Origin: Russula earlei
Taxonomy: Eukaryota > Basidiomycota > Agaricomycetes > Russulales > Russulaceae
NCBI GenBank assembly: GCA_025769875.1
Contig: JAGFNK010000308.1
Location: forward strand, 1 to 63,769
DNA: 63,769 bases
Direction of reading: 5' to 3'
The position numbers were made by a program, and so were the translations under genes. The notes below the pieces were generated by a model, which had not been told where the DNA came from, did not search any database, and worked only from the letters and a program-made list of their open reading frames with translations. This document shows, in pieces, positions 1-11,900 of the stretch. The stretch's first letter is position 1. Every line of letters starts with the position of its first letter.

Positions 1-264
1 TATTGTAGAGCTCCTAGGGTCGTTCCAAAGGGTCCTTAGGAAGGCCCTAATACTGTCTTTTGTTGCTAGAAGGGTTGCCTTTAAGTGGGGCTTGCTGTAT
101 GTCGATTGTGCCGAGAATCGCTCGCGCAACAATGCGCGCGCGATATTGTGGACACCTCTACTCACCCCTTTTGCTCGTGTGAACAGGGTGACACCATAGA
201 GACCAGGTTTCCTCCTATAAGGAAGGGTCCTTCAAGGGCCCTCTCCGGAGAATGGTTCATGACA
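1..264 (-). repeat. LTR family A, terminal fragment
   Basis: The first 264 bases match the end of the ~960-bp LTR that is complete at 1869-2829 and 5543-6505, including the final GGTTCATGACA. The start lies outside the window. The family's TATA-like box and AATAAA read on the minus strand, so the sense orientation is minus. GC-rich CpG stretches are well preserved here, which suggests a fairly young copy. Confidence 0.85.
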
Positions 265-714
265 TCTTATCTCACAGTACTGACGATGTGTTGTAGCTAT
301 TGTCTGATAGGTACATTATTTATATTAGTTTTGTGTCAACCAAACTGAACTATTGTCTGATAGATCTGCCTGCGATCTTATCATCTGCTGCTATCTAATC
401 ACACATACTGCGTCTATTTTCATACTTAGTGATCCGTGATGGTAGTTAACTGTACTGCATCTAGTGGCAGTCTCAGGTACTTAAGAATGCCACAAAGTAT
501 GTAGATCACTTCAGTTTTGTGTCAACCAAACTGAAGTGAGTATTTACACTATGATATCTTATCTCACAGTACTGACGACGCGTTGTAGCTATTGTCTGAT
601 AGGTACATTATTTATATTAGTTTTGTGTCAACCAAACTGAACTATTGTCTGATAGATCTGCCTGTGATCTTATCATCTGCTGCTATCTAATCACACATAC
701 TGCATCTATTTTCA
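264..714. repeat. Pair of ~159-bp direct repeats
   Basis: Bases 264-422 recur at 556-714 with few changes, offset by 292 bases. Each copy holds a small inverted repeat around GTGTCAACC (arms like TTCAGTTT / AAACTGAA). A third copy of that hairpin sits alone near 511-537. This looks like remains of short LTRs or a tandemly arranged element. No coding frame is visible. Confidence 0.6.
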
Positions 715-715
715 A

Positions 716-1182
716 CATTTCATGCATGAGACATGTGCACTAAGTCAAGTGAGAATGAGAGTTCTCATGAAAGTCAGGGATCTTGGTGACAACAATGCCA
801 AGGCAATTGTGTACTGCGGAGAGGAAGGTTGGTTGATAAGTCTTCGCATTCGAAGACTTAAGGATCTGAGAGGTTTTTGAAGACAGTTGCTTGATTTCCT
901 GCAAGCCTACAGTCCTGAAGCAAATTCCAGTGATATTTCACAAGAGATTCAGAACAAGCTTAGGGCTTGTTCTCATCAACTGACAGGTTTATATACAGAG
1001 GAGACACTATATCAAATGGTGTCCTTCAAGGGAACGGTGAGGTGATTGAGGCAAAGACATGCTGGAACCTTGTGGAAAACATGAGTACTTAGGACGAGTC
1101 ATCAAACATAAGGCAAACACAAGTCTTATCTGGGTAGGCTAGCCTGGTTGCCGGTCCAGTCCAAAGCACTGGTCCTGTGACA
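716..1182 (-). repeat. LTR family B, reverse, truncated
   Basis: The reverse complement aligns over most of its length with the complete 495-bp LTR at 58339-58833, ending CTTGTGACA at 1182 (the start TGTCACAAG of the other copy). It is diverged, and the end near 716 is eroded. The conserved block AAGCTTAGGGCTTGT lies at the expected transcript start on the minus strand. Confidence 0.65.
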
Positions 1183-1544
1183 TATACAGGAGAAGTGCAG
1201 CAATAGCTGCACTTTGACTGTGCTACTAGTATAGTCGGAGTCATAATAAGTAGGAGTCATAGAAATGAGGCCACAAATGAGTCATAACCAAGTAACTGTG
1301 CTGCACAGTAAATGTGCAACATTGCACAGTTGAAACTAAGAGACAGATATAAATGGGAAGAGAACCAAACAAAGGGAAAGTAACAGCAATCCAGTGTTAC
1401 CTGGACATGTATGGATCACATGATACAGCAGAAAGGATCACAAGACATAAGAGATCACAAGACCAGTAAGTAAAAAGATGTACGAGAGCAAGCAGTCCAT
1501 AGCAAAAAGGTAAGAAGTAAACATAAGAGGAAAATGGTGTAACA
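1183..1544 (-). repeat. LTR family C, reverse, truncated
   Basis: The sequence matches the reverse complement of LTR-C (complete at 43879-44761) from just before its TATATA box to its start (GTGTAACA at 1537-1544). The remainder is cut off where the LTR-B fragment begins at 1182. Confidence 0.7.
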
Positions 1545-3094
1545 ACTGAGCATGCTCACTAAGTGTTCCCTGATGTCTTACTCATCTCTCATTGTGCTTG
1601 ATAACAAGGTTATGACTTGTTCTCCATTTAGTAACTCCTTTTGTAGTACAGTATACTTTGTACAGTGCTGAGTATGAACTATAGGGACTATTCTAGACTC
1701 TTTAGTTTCATCCAATGGGGTGCTTGGGGCATAAACTCACTTGTGTCAGACTTATGGCTGACTAAGGGTATTACTGATCATTGTGGGGCAATGACATCAT
1801 AATGATGTCACTGTGGAGTGCTTGGTGAGTGGATGAAGTCATTGTGGAGTCACTCAGACAGCCATGATTGTCAAGACTCACTGTTGAACTATCCAGTTCA
1901 AGAGCGAGGGATAAGCTCGAAGACGAGTCGGTAGACGTCCAAGACGGCATGGGCAAGGAGTAGAATCCAAAGTAGTAACAAATACCAAAGAGGTATTGTT
2001 ACTGTGAGAGTAGAACAATCACGCAGGGAAGAGGCCAGAGTGGTCACAAGGGGACGGTCCTTAAGGAGTATCCCAGGGATAGAGAGTGCCGTAAACAAAT
2101 GGACAGTCTGAGGACTGTCCGCTACTTTATTGAGCGCTTATATACTACAAGAGAACTGCTAAATAGGGAACAAGTCATAACCTTGTTATCAAGCACAATA
2201 GAGTGATGAGTAAGAAGTCGGAGGATGCTTACTGAGCATGCTCGGTCATGCTCAGTAAGCTGCTGAGTAAGAAGACTCTTCTTGATGAGTAAGAGTTTCC
2301 ACTGTCCACGTGTTTACTACTTTTAGTGCACGTGGAAGCACCTGATTCATTTCTTGTTAGTTAGTTTAGGGCCGGTCCTTTGAAGACTTGTAGTTTAGCT
2401 AGGGAATAGTGTCGTCTTATAAGGCCCTTATATAGTTCTATTAGGGTCCTTAGAGTCGACCCTAATACTTCTATTAAGGTCCTTAGTATTGCCTTATAGT
2501 CGTTCTATAGTTATTAGAGTTGGTCTAATAACGCGTTGTAGGGCCTTTGATACTAGGTTAGTGCCTCTTGTAGAGCTCCTAGGGTCGTTCCAAAGGGTCC
2601 TTAGGAAGGCCCTAATACTGTCTTTTGTTGCTAGAAGGGTTGCCTTTAAGTGGGGCTTGCTGTATGTCGATTGTGCCGAGAATCGCTCGCGCAACAATGC
2701 GCGCGCGATATTGTGGACACCTCTACTCACCCCTTTTGCTCGTGTGAACAGGGTGACACCATAGAGACCAGGTTTCCTCCTATAAGGAAGGGTCCTTCAA
2801 GGGCCCTCTCCGGAGAATGGTTCATGACAATGATGTCATTGGAGCTAAATGATGTCATATGAGTTATGCAATGAGTTGTAGGAGTTCATGCCGCTGTTTC
2901 AGGTTCTTGGTGGCTGAGTGGCCATGTGGCTGCCACACAATGATTACCCAATCAGGAAATGGGTGCCTGGTCATGTCATAGTGCCTTTGCAATAGCAATA
3001 TCTTGTACCACAGGAGGAGTAGCCCAAGAAATGGAAGTGGGTTGGCAATGTAAAATGAGAAGGGCCTTTCTTGAGTGAAACAGGACAATCTATG
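1545..3094 (+). repeat. Old repeat block H, split by a solo LTR
   Basis: 1545-1868 and 2830-3094 form one block interrupted by the LTR-A copy. A diverged inverted counterpart is at 4484-5315 (shared features: the block around GAGTATGAACTA, TGACATCATAATGATG and GCCACATGGCC). The first ~110 bases also resemble part of LTR-A in reverse. It is probably a decayed LTR or internal region of an unidentified element. No convincing protein is encoded. Confidence 0.45.
1869..2829 (-). mobile_element. Solo LTR family A, TSD ATGAT
   Basis: A complete 961-bp LTR, TGTCAAGACTC..GGTTCATGACA, flanked by the 5-bp duplication ATGAT (1864-1868 and 2830-2834). No internal region is present, so it is the product of LTR-LTR recombination. 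The promoter-like signals read on the minus strand. Confidence 0.9.
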
Positions 3095-4055
3095 GGTGGA
3101 CGGGACTTGGCCTCAGTTCATAACAGGGTACAGGGCAAGGGATGCGACAGAAAAATGGGACAAAGCTAAGCTTGGGGCATTCCCCAGCTTCTACAGGTGC
3201 TTATATACTGTATGTAGTGAGGCTGTACAGTACTATATATGGAACAATAGATAAAGATAAACCAATAGCAAAAAGGGATCAAATAATAAATGAAACATAA
3301 CAGGTGAAACAATAAGAGACCATCACCATCAAGGGATGAAATGGTAACCAAGGAAACAAGGGGGAGGGGCAGAGAACAATAACAGGGTGTTACCAAGTGG
3401 TTTGGGGTCCAGAAGATGCCGGAACACCTGAACTGTGGACTGCATCATTTGCATCATGTGTGCATCAGATCTTGACCATTTGTGTCGTTTAATATCGCAT
3501 TTGGAACATGTTGATCATATCTTTCAGTTGATGTATTGAAGAAGCAATGAGTAGCACTGCTTCTGTCCCAGATGTTCCTGTACTGCCATATGCATCACTT
3601 CCCTGATTGGGAAAGTACTTATGACACTGAGATTGCTACTAGGGAAGCACTTAGTGCTTCCAGCACCAAGATCATTTACACAGAAGCAACTATTGCTTCT
3701 ATGAGCCACCTTTGCTTCTATAGCACCAACCAGTACTACAGTAGCATGAACCTTATCCCTGAGGGCTATATAAAGCCCCCAGTTTGTAGAAGTTGAGCCT
3801 TAAGCTTGACTTAGTTTGCCAATCCCAAACAGTTGACTCCTACCCCATCTGCAGAGCCCCTCTCATCTTGTTGTCATACTCCAGAAAGATCTAACACTCC
3901 TTCCCCTCAACAACTATTGCTTGCTTGACTCAAGCATATCTGCATTGGTAGGACATGTTCATAGATGTGACCATAGATCTTATTTAAGGCACTTTGGAGC
4001 CTTAACACAGGGTTTCAGGGTTAGTGACAAACCAAAAGAGGGGTAGATCATAACA
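3095..4055 (-). repeat. LTR family D, reverse, split by LTR-E
   Basis: 3095-3387 plus 4008-4055 correspond to a reverse LTR-D. The motif AAAGCTAAGCTTGGGG near 3163 and the TATA region near 3200 match the LTRs of the full Gypsy element at 6776 and the solo copy at 37198. The outer end, GGTAGATCATAACA, is recovered on the far side of the LTR-E insertion at 4055. Confidence 0.75.
3388..4007 (+). mobile_element. Solo LTR family E, TSD CAGGG
   Basis: A complete 620-bp LTR, TGTTACCAAGTGG..GAGCCTTAACA, with target duplication CAGGG on both sides. It is the same family as the 3' LTR of the Gypsy element at the right end of the window (60312-60899, reverse). A CTATATAAAG box near 3770 is followed ~30 bases later by CCTTAAGCTTG. 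Confidence 0.9.
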
Positions 4056-4138
4056 GATAATATCAATGGCTTCAAAGTCTAGTGCTTGAACTATATCAAG
4101 CAACTCTATCACTAGAGAAGCAATTAAGATTAGCAAAT
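4056..4138 (+). repeat. LTR family F, 3' fragment
   Basis: The block GATAATATCAATGGCTTC..AATCTTAACA matches the last ~85 bases of LTR-F (compare 46812-46899). The rest of the LTR has been lost or displaced by the LTR-D copy. Confidence 0.65.
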
Positions 4139-4483
4139 CTTAACATGAGGCCCCTAGTGTTGTCTTATAATCCATTCTAAGGTTATTAGAGTTAGTCTAA
4201 TAACATGTCCTAGGGTCTATAATATCTTCATCAGTGTCCAATATAAGGACCTTAGGGTCATCTTAAAGGGTCTTTGGAGGGCCTCTAATATTGTCTTGTA
4301 CTGTTAGATAGGTCATCACCAAGTAGGGCTTGCCATATGTCAATTGTGCCTAGAATCAATCGTGCCACATGCACACATGATATTGTGGACACCTCTACTC
4401 ACCCCTTTTGGCCATGTGAACAGGGTGGCACCATAGACCTAGGTTTCCTCTAATAGGGAAGGGTCCTTCAAGGGCCCTCTCTG
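4139..4483 (-). repeat. LTR family A, diverged fragment
   Basis: It matches the terminal ~345 bases of LTR-A up to AAGGGCCCTCTCTG, but most CpG sites are changed to TpG or CpA. Compare the GCTCGCGCAACAATGCGCGCGCG block of the copy at 1-264 with the AT-rich version here near 4355. It is an older copy than the others. Confidence 0.75.
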
Positions 4484-5315
4484 TTGTGAACCAAAGCCAG
4501 GACCTGGCCACATATCATTCTATTTCACTCAAAGAAACCTTTCTCTCTTTGCACTGTTTATCTACTTCTATTTCCAATGACTGTTCCCTTCTACAAGCAT
4601 ACATCATAAGGAATCATCATCCTCCAAGTCCCTGTGGCACACTCAGACACCCTCCTCCCTATTTGGGTAACCTACCATGTGCCAGCCACATGGCCACTTG
4701 GCCACAGAACCCTGAAACATTGGAAGGACTCTTAGACCTCCTAGAACAATCTGCCTGATGTTATTAAGCCCCACTGACATCATGGCTGACTGAGCAACTC
4801 CACTATGACCTTATACACTCACTAAGCACTCCACAAGTGATATCATTATGGTGTCATGGCTCCACAGTCTCCCTAATCATCCTGAGTCACCTACAGGTCT
4901 GACACAACAAGTTTATGCCCCTTGAATCCAATTGGAGCAGTCCAAAGAGTCTGAGATATTTTCTGTAGTTCATACTCAGACTTGTAACTTGTATATAAGC
5001 CCCAATGTAGCATGGCAGTCATCAGACTGTCCATTTGTGATACTCTCATCTTCCAGGGTACTCCCCCACAACTGCTCTGTTTAAGGGCTCCCCTCACTCC
5101 CAAGGTACTTACTCTTCAACAACCACCTTGTCTAAAGCCCGTTTGCTGCACTGGCCTCCAACCTTTGCCTTTGCCTCTTGCAACATGTACCAGTCCCCAT
5201 CTGGTACCTCCTTGTCATTTGGCTCATCCTCTTGTTCAACATGTTATATGCCACCTACCATCTGTTCCAACCCTTGCCCACCTGCTCCTGAGTCCTTAGT
5301 GATCAGCAGTATGTG
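4484..5315 (-). repeat. Inverted counterpart of block H plus A-like LTR sequence
   Basis: 4484-4990 is the diverged reverse of the 1545-3094 block. 4990-5300 resembles a distant LTR-A in its sense orientation (GTATATAAGC, CAGACTGTCCATTTG, CATGTACCAGTCCC). Open frames here are short and not conserved-looking. Confidence 0.45.
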
Positions 5316-5445
5316 TCTTGACACTACTGACCTCAGTCTTGTGTGTAAAAGACTGAGGGAAAACAAGCAATAACCAAATTTGAATTATTTACTTGTATGG
5401 TCCAGGTTGTCTGTTCATGTGGCACTAAGCAGCTGCATGTCCAAC
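5316..5445 (-). repeat. LTR family G (Copia-like), reverse fragment
   Basis: About 130 bases match the reverse of the 247-bp solo LTR at 42998-43244. The match includes the hairpin CTCAGTCTTGTGTGTAAAAGACTGAG and the terminal GCATGTCCAACA at 5445. Confidence 0.7.
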
Positions 5446-5542
5446 AGTAAGTGCACAGCATTGCACAGTTGTAAGTAGAAAACAGATATAAAAGGAAAGG
5501 AAACCAAACAAAGGGAATGTAACTGCAATCCAGTGTTACCTG

Positions 5543-6505
5543 TGTCAAGACTCACTGTTGAACTATCCAGTTCAAGAGCGAGAGATAAGCTCGAAGACGA
5601 GTCGATAGACGTCCAAGACTGTGTGGGCAAGAAGTAGAGTCCAGAGTAGTAACAGATACCAGAGAGGTATTGTTACTGTGAGAGTCGAGCAATCACGCAG
5701 GGGAGAGGCCAGGGTAGTCACAAGGGGACGGTCCTTAAGGGGAGTATCCCAGGGTTAGAGAGTGCCGTAAACAAATGGACAGTCTGAGGACTGTCCGCTA
5801 CTTTATTGAGCGCTTATATACTACAAGAGAACTGCTAAATAGGGAACAAGTCATAACCTTGTTATCAAGCACAATAGAGTGATGAGTAAGAAGTCGGAGG
5901 ACGCTTACTGAGCATGCTCAGTCATGCTCAGTAAGCTGCTGAGTAAGAAGGCTCCTCTTGATGAGTAAGAGCTTCCCTTGTCCACGTGTTTACTGCTTTA
6001 GTGCACATGTGAGCACCTGATTCATTTCCTGTTAGTTCGTTTAGGGCCGGTCATTTGAGGACTTGTAGTTTGGTTAGGGGATAGTGTTATCTTATAAGGC
6101 CCTTATATAGTTCTATTAGGGTCCCTAGAGTCGACCCTAATACTTCTATTAAGGTCCTTAGTATTGCCTTATAGTCCGTTCTATAGTCATTAGAGTTGGT
6201 CTAATAACGCGTTGTAGGGCCTTTGATACTATGTTAGTGCCTATTGTAGAACTTCTAGGGTCGTTCCAAAGGGTCTTTAGGAAGGCCCTAATACTGTCTT
6301 TTGTTGTTAAAAGGGTTGCCTTTAAGTGGGGCTTGTTGTATGTTGATTGTGCCGAGAATCGCTCGCGCAACAATGCATGCGCGATATTGTGGACACCTCT
6401 ACTCACCCCTTTTGCTCGTGTGAACAGGGTGACACCATGGAGGCTGGGTTTCCTCTTATAAGGAAGGGTCCTTCAAGGGCCCTCTCCGGAGAATGGTTCA
6501 TGACA
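5543..6505 (-). mobile_element. Solo LTR family A, TSD ACCTG
   Basis: A complete 963-bp LTR, TGTCAAGACTC..GGTTCATGACA, flanked by ACCTG on both sides (5538-5542 and 6506-6510). Its target is an LTR-C copy. Confidence 0.9.
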
Positions 6506-6775
6506 ACCTGGACATGTATGGATCACATGACAAGACAAGTGTCATGAACCATTCCCCAGAGAGGGCCCTTGAAGGACCCTTCCTTATTAGAGGAAACCTA
6601 GGCTCCATGGTGCCACCCTGTTCACATGGCCAAGAGGGGTGACTAGAGGTGTCCACAATATTGTGTGCACATTGTGGCACAATTGATTCTAGGCACAATT
6701 GACATATGGCAAGCCCTACTTAGTGGCAACCTATCTAGCAGTAAAAGACAACACTAGGGACCTTCTAAGGACCCT

Positions 6776-7426
6776 TGTTGTAATTTACCCCCTTATTGGT
6801 TTGCCCATTATTCTCTTGTTATTTTTCCTCCTTACCACCCTCTTTCCCTTGGTTCCCATTTCGTCCCTTGATGTTGATGGTCCCTTACTGTTTCGTCTAT
6901 TGTGTTTCACTTATTGTGTTTCACCTATTGTGTTTCACCTATTGTGTTTCACTTATTATGTTTCACCTATTGTTGAGTTATCTTTGCTATTGGCTCACTT
7001 TTATCTATTGTTCTGCTTATAGTACTGTACAGCCTCGCTACATACAGTATTTAAGCGCCTGTAGAAGCTGGGGAATGCCCCAAGCTTAGCTTTGTCCCAT
7101 TTCCTGTCGCATCCCTTTTTTGCCCTGTACTGTCTCTCAATCACAACTTGTGTTGTGCTGGCTTACACTCTGCTTGACCTGAACTCATCACAAGGAACCT
7201 TTGTGTTCCTCTTCCTCTCCTGCCTCTCCATCATTGTCCTCCTCTTCTGTGAAACCAGGAGATCAACTCTGTCTGCGAATTAGGTCATCCTTGACTTAGT
7301 CTTGAGATGCTAAACCCTTGAACCGGTCTCCTTGAGCCGGCCCCACTGAACCCTTGAACCAAGTCACAGGGACTTGGCCCCCACTGAACCTTGAGCTAAC
7401 GCTCTTATGGCCACAACGCCATAACA
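6776..7426 (+). repeat. 5' LTR of Gypsy element D
   Basis: It runs from TGTTGTAATTT to CGCCATAACA, 651 bp, the same length as the 3' copy. The U3 part contains five tandem copies of a 14-bp unit (TATTGTGTTTCACY type) at about 6898-6970. It is followed by a TATTTAAG box at 7048-7055. Confidence 0.95.
7048..7092 (+). promoter_or_regulatory. LTR-D core promoter and predicted transcript start
   Basis: TATTTAAG (7048-7055) is followed after about 30 bases by CCCAAGCTTAGCTTT. AAGCTTAGCTT at 7082-7092 is the exact reverse complement of the 11 bases just past the LTR (7428-7438). The start site is therefore predicted at about 7080-7082, by analogy with Tf1-type elements whose RNA 5' end primes its own reverse transcription. 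The same arrangement recurs in the other D LTRs. Confidence 0.6.
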
Positions 7427-7427
7427 C

Positions 7428-7438
7428 AAGCTAAGCTT
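7428..7438 (+). promoter_or_regulatory. Putative self-priming primer-binding site
   Basis: AAGCTAAGCTT begins one base after the 5' LTR and is perfectly complementary to the RNA segment at 7082-7092. I see no match to a tRNA 3' end here. Family knowledge: Tf1/sushi-type Gypsy elements use the 5' end of their own mRNA as primer. Extending that to this element is inference. Confidence 0.6.
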
Positions 7439-7910
7439 CCTTACTCCATTCTGGAGATCAACCTTGAATTACCACCAAACTGTTGGGTCCGCATACAACC
7501 CAGACCATCCCCAGACCATCCCGAACACGTTGTAGGAACTGCCACTTGGGATAGTTTTCACACCTTCCTCTGCTACATCACCATTGAGAACAACGAAGAA
7601 CTACCAGTCGAATTCATCAACAATCGTTGGTTTGAACTACGACTTAGAAGAGGACAACTCTACACTCACCTAGACCTAGAACTCCTCAGAAATAGCCTTG
7701 GATTAGGCTACTGGAGGAAAACGACCCTCTCTACAAACCACCGTCAGAATCAGAAGCCTCTTCTATAGAAGGCAACCCCCCTGAACCAGAAAACACTGTT
7801 GAAACTCAGACACCCTTTGAATCCCCTGCTTTAGAACCAGAGGACCCCTTAGAAACCAGGAACCCATTGAAACCCTAGAAATCGAACCACAGAACCTCCC
7901 TGAACCTAAT

Positions 7911-8939
7911 ATGGCAGCCCAACCCCAAGTCGCTGTACAACCCCCCCAGATGGGTGCTCAGGCCCCTCAGATGGCCGCCCAGGCCCCCCCAGTCGTCGTT
8001 CCACCCCAAGCAGCTGCCCCAGGTACTAATGGGTCCCTCAGTGGCAAAGAACCCACCGCCTTCACAGGGGAGAGGAACAAAACTAAACGATTCATCATGG
8101 AATTTAACTTGTACTGGGGCCTTAATGACAACAAAGCAGTTATGATTTCTCCTTTCAAACAAACGATGCTAGCCCTCTCCTATGTTCAAGGAGAAAAGGT
8201 CAAAGAATGGGTTAACTCACAAGCAACTGCACTTAGGGAAAAGGTAACCAGGACCCAAAACCCTGTCAATAGGATGGATGAAACATTATGGAATGACTTT
8301 GTCATGGACTTCACATTCAAATTTACCAACACTGCGGAGAAAGAAGATGCCCAAGCAGCTCTTGCCAAACACACAATGAAGGAGTCCCTAGATGATTACA
8401 TCTCCACCTTCGAGCAGCTCCTAAACAAAACAGGATGGCCAGAAACGGATGTCATTGCTATTGAAAGTTTCAAAAATGGCCTAAAAATCGGACTCTACCG
8501 CACAATCTTAAACAGGGACGTCTGGCCTACCACTCTTCAAGAATGGAAGGAGGAGGCCAGAAGACAGCATCGACATTTCATCACCATCAGAGAGAAACTT
8601 AAAGGGAAGACCACACACTCCCCTTCGGAACACAGGTCCCATCATCCTGATCAAATGCAAGTGGACGCCGCCAAGTCCAACTTCAAAAAGCTCACTGAAG
8701 AAGAAAGGAAACAATTGGCAAAAGAAGGACGTTGCTTCTGCTGCCAAGAGAAAGGCCACCTTAGCCGGGAGTGCCCCAAGAATACTGCCCCCACTACCTC
8801 CAAGGCACATACTACTGAACCAACCCCAGAACCACCAAAAGAAGAAGAAGCCTCCACTATGGTGGCCCGCATGAAAACTTTACCAGTGGAGGATAGGGCC
8901 AAGCTTTGGGACCTCATCCTCAAAGAGGATTTTCTCTAG
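7911..8939 (+). CDS. gag: Gag protein of Gypsy element D
   Basis: 342 codons and intact. An N-terminal Pro/Gln/Ala-rich stretch (about residues 1-45) precedes a retrotransposon capsid-type region (about 50-230). A CCHC zinc knuckle, CFCCQEKGHLSREC, follows near residues 272-285. A basic linker joins capsid and knuckle. It would form the particle and bind element RNA. The TAG stop lies at 8937-8939, and the protease frame continues in -1 relative to gag (overlap around 8930). Pol expression would thus need a frameshift, or the frames were separated by mutation; no classical slippery heptamer is visible at the overlap. Confidence 0.92.
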   Translation: MAAQPQVAVQPPQMGAQAPQMAAQAPPVVVPPQAAAPGTNGSLSGKEPTAFTGERNKTKRFIMEFNLYWGLNDNKAVMISPFKQTMLALSYVQGEKVKEWVNSQATALREKVTRTQNPVNRMDETLWNDFVMDFTFKFTNTAEKEDAQAALAKHTMKESLDDYISTFEQLLNKTGWPETDVIAIESFKNGLKIGLYRTILNRDVWPTTLQEWKEEARRQHRHFITIREKLKGKTTHSPSEHRSHHPDQMQVDAAKSNFKKLTEEERKQLAKEGRCFCCQEKGHLSRECPKNTAPTTSKAHTTEPTPEPPKEEEASTMVARMKTLPVEDRAKLWDLILKEDFL

Positions 8940-11900
8940 GCCAAGGTACAACAGTTGGTACTAAGGCCCAAATAGATACCATTGTCCAACATAAGGAAAA
9001 CTCAATGAAAGTACCCTTTATGATCACGACAAATGGAAAGACTGGTCAAGTGCTCCTAGACAGCGGAGCAACAGAAAACTTCATCAGCCAAGGAATTGTG
9101 GGAAAGTTACAAATCCCACTCTGAACCCTTAGAACCCCCAGACCCATTATTAATGTGGATGGCACCAACAACCAAGGAGGAGCACTAACCCATTACGCCC
9201 ACATGACCGTATGTCACGGACCCACCACCCGACTTCTCACCTTCTATGTTACCAACTTGGGAGAAGATAGAATGATCCTTGGATACCCCTTTTTGAAGGC
9301 AATAAACCCCCTCATCAATTGGAGCACTGGTCGCCTAAGAAACCACCTAGGGGTTCTTCTCACCCCTGTATCCATAGCAAACCCACCAAAAATCCGACTT
9401 GCACAAATAAGAACAACCACCATCCCCCCGGAATACTTACAACATCAGAAGGTTTTCTCGGAAGAAGCAGCCAGATGACTCCCACCCAGTTGAGGAGAAC
9501 TCGACTTCAGAATCACCCTGAAACCAGACGCCCCCAAATTCCTTGACTGCCGAACTGACCCACTCCCCCAGAATGAAAAACAAGAACTATCAAGACAAAT
9601 ACAAGAAGACCTGGCCAAGGGTTTCATCAAAGACGGCATTTCAGATTTTGTATCCCCTGTCTTCTTTGTTCAGAAGAAAGACGGTACTGCCCCAAGAATG
9701 GTAGTGGACTACTGAAAACTCAATAACGCCACCGTCCCAGATTACCATGCCCTGCCAAACATGGAAGAACAACTACACCACCTGAGGGGCAAAACCACCT
9801 TTAGCAAATTTGACGTCAGGGCTGCTTACAATAACATCCTGATCCACCCAGAAGACCGGCACAAGGGGGCCTTCAAAACCCAGTTTGGCACATTCATCCC
9901 CATGGTAATGGGCTTTGGCTTCACCAATGCCCCAGCGGCCTTCCAACGAGCAATGAATCATACCCTCCGACCTTGGCTTCTCAAATACCCTGAAAACACT
10001 TGTAACTACTTAGACGATGTGGCAATAGCCACAGGTCTAGGGGAAGAACACCTTCACCAGCAAATTACACATGAGTTCCTTGACTTGCTTGAAAGAGACT
10101 CCTATTTTTTAAAAGCATCAAAGTGCGCTTTTGAACAACAAGAAATCAACTTCTTGGGTTTCCGAATCAACCAAGGCACCCTCAAGATTGACCCAGTCAA
10201 AATGGATGGCCTTAAAAATTGGCCGAGACCCCCAAATAACCTGAAACAGGTACAACAGATCATGGGGGCCCTCAACTACCAACGACCATTTATCCAAGAC
10301 TTTGCCAAAATCACTCGCCCCATTTTTTCCACCATCAAGAAGGGAACCCCCTTCAACTGGACCCCTGAAGCAACTACCGCCCTGGAAACCTTGATATGTG
10401 CAGTCTGTGACGACCCTGAACTTTACACCGCCAACCCAGACCTACCATATGAACTAGAAACTGACACCTCACAGTTCACCACTGGAGCAATTCTCTTCCA
10501 AAAGGATCCAAGAGGAAAAAGGAAGATGATTGGGAATATGTCACACGCATTCAATGAAGCAGAAAGGAACTACCCAGTTTGGGATAGGGAGTTCCTGGCC
10601 TTAATCCTCGCGCTCCAACACTGGCGGTACCTATTGGTCGGAACAAAGCACCCCATCAAGATCTTTACCAATCATGCTAACCTCGCCCATTATCGACTCC
10701 CCCATAAAATTAATTGGAGGATTGCGGGTTATATCTCCACATTGGCAGATTACCACTTCGAAATCCACCACAAACCTGGAACCTCGAATTGTGCAGATGC
10801 TCTCTCATGACGACCCAACCATAACAACGGATCCAGGGACAACCAAAACATCATGGCACTCCCTGATAAACTTTTTATCCGCATGCTTCACACTGAGGAC
10901 CTCTACACCCAAGTCCTAACAGAACAAAAAAGCCGAAAATCAGATCTCCTCATGTGGAAAGTCAAACATGGCCTTCAAGAAGAAGAAGGGGCACTATTCA
11001 AAGATGGGAAACTGGTGGTACCATATCAAGAGCCCCTCTTACGAAAGATCTTACACACTTACCACGATAGTATCCTCGGAGGGCATACAGGAAACACCCA
11101 AACCCTGTATTCAATTCAGGAATCCTTCTGGTGGCCAAAAATGGCCTATTTCATCCGGGACTACATTCGGGGTTGTGCCACCTGTCAGGCCAACAAGTCC
11201 TCTATGCACCCAACTCGTCCCCCAATTTACCCCATTCCCCCGGAGTTTCAGAAACCCTTCCAGACCGTAGCCATTGACTGGATTGTTGACCTCCCACCAT
11301 CAGAAGGAAACAACGCCATCATGACATATTTATACCCTGCCATAAAGATATGGGAACCCTACAGATGGCAAAACTATTCTTACGGTACGCTTTTCCATGG
11401 ACTGGAGTTCCCTCCAAAATCATCTCCGACCGCAACTCTCGTTTCACCTCCAACCTGTTTCAAGAAGTCTCCCGAATCCTTGGAATCAACCAAAACCTAA
11501 GCACAGCATATCACCCCCAAACTGATGGACAGTCAGAAAGAACCAATCAGACCTTAGAAATGTACCTGCGCGTCTACACAGGAGAGAAACAAGAAGAATG
11601 GGTGCACTGGCTCCCCATAGCCCAATATCATTTCAACGCCCACAAGTCTACTACCACTAAAAGAACCCCATACGAACTCCTCATCGGCTTTAACCCTCAA
11701 GGACTTGGCATCCAACTCAAGTCCAAGTTCCCCGGAATCCAAGAACGACTCCAAGCACTAAAAGATATGAGGGAGTTGGCACAAGAAACAATGAGAAGAA
11801 CACAAAACAACTGGGTCAAAGAAACTAAGTTCAAGGGTTTGAAAGAAGGACAAAAGGTTTGGCTAGAAGGCACTAACCTAAAAACCCCTCATCAGTTTCA

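Noticed and set aside
8925..8945. Programmed -1 frameshift between gag and pol of element D
   Set aside because: The overlap and the -1 relation are real, but no slippery heptamer or following hairpin is visible, so a mutation is as likely.
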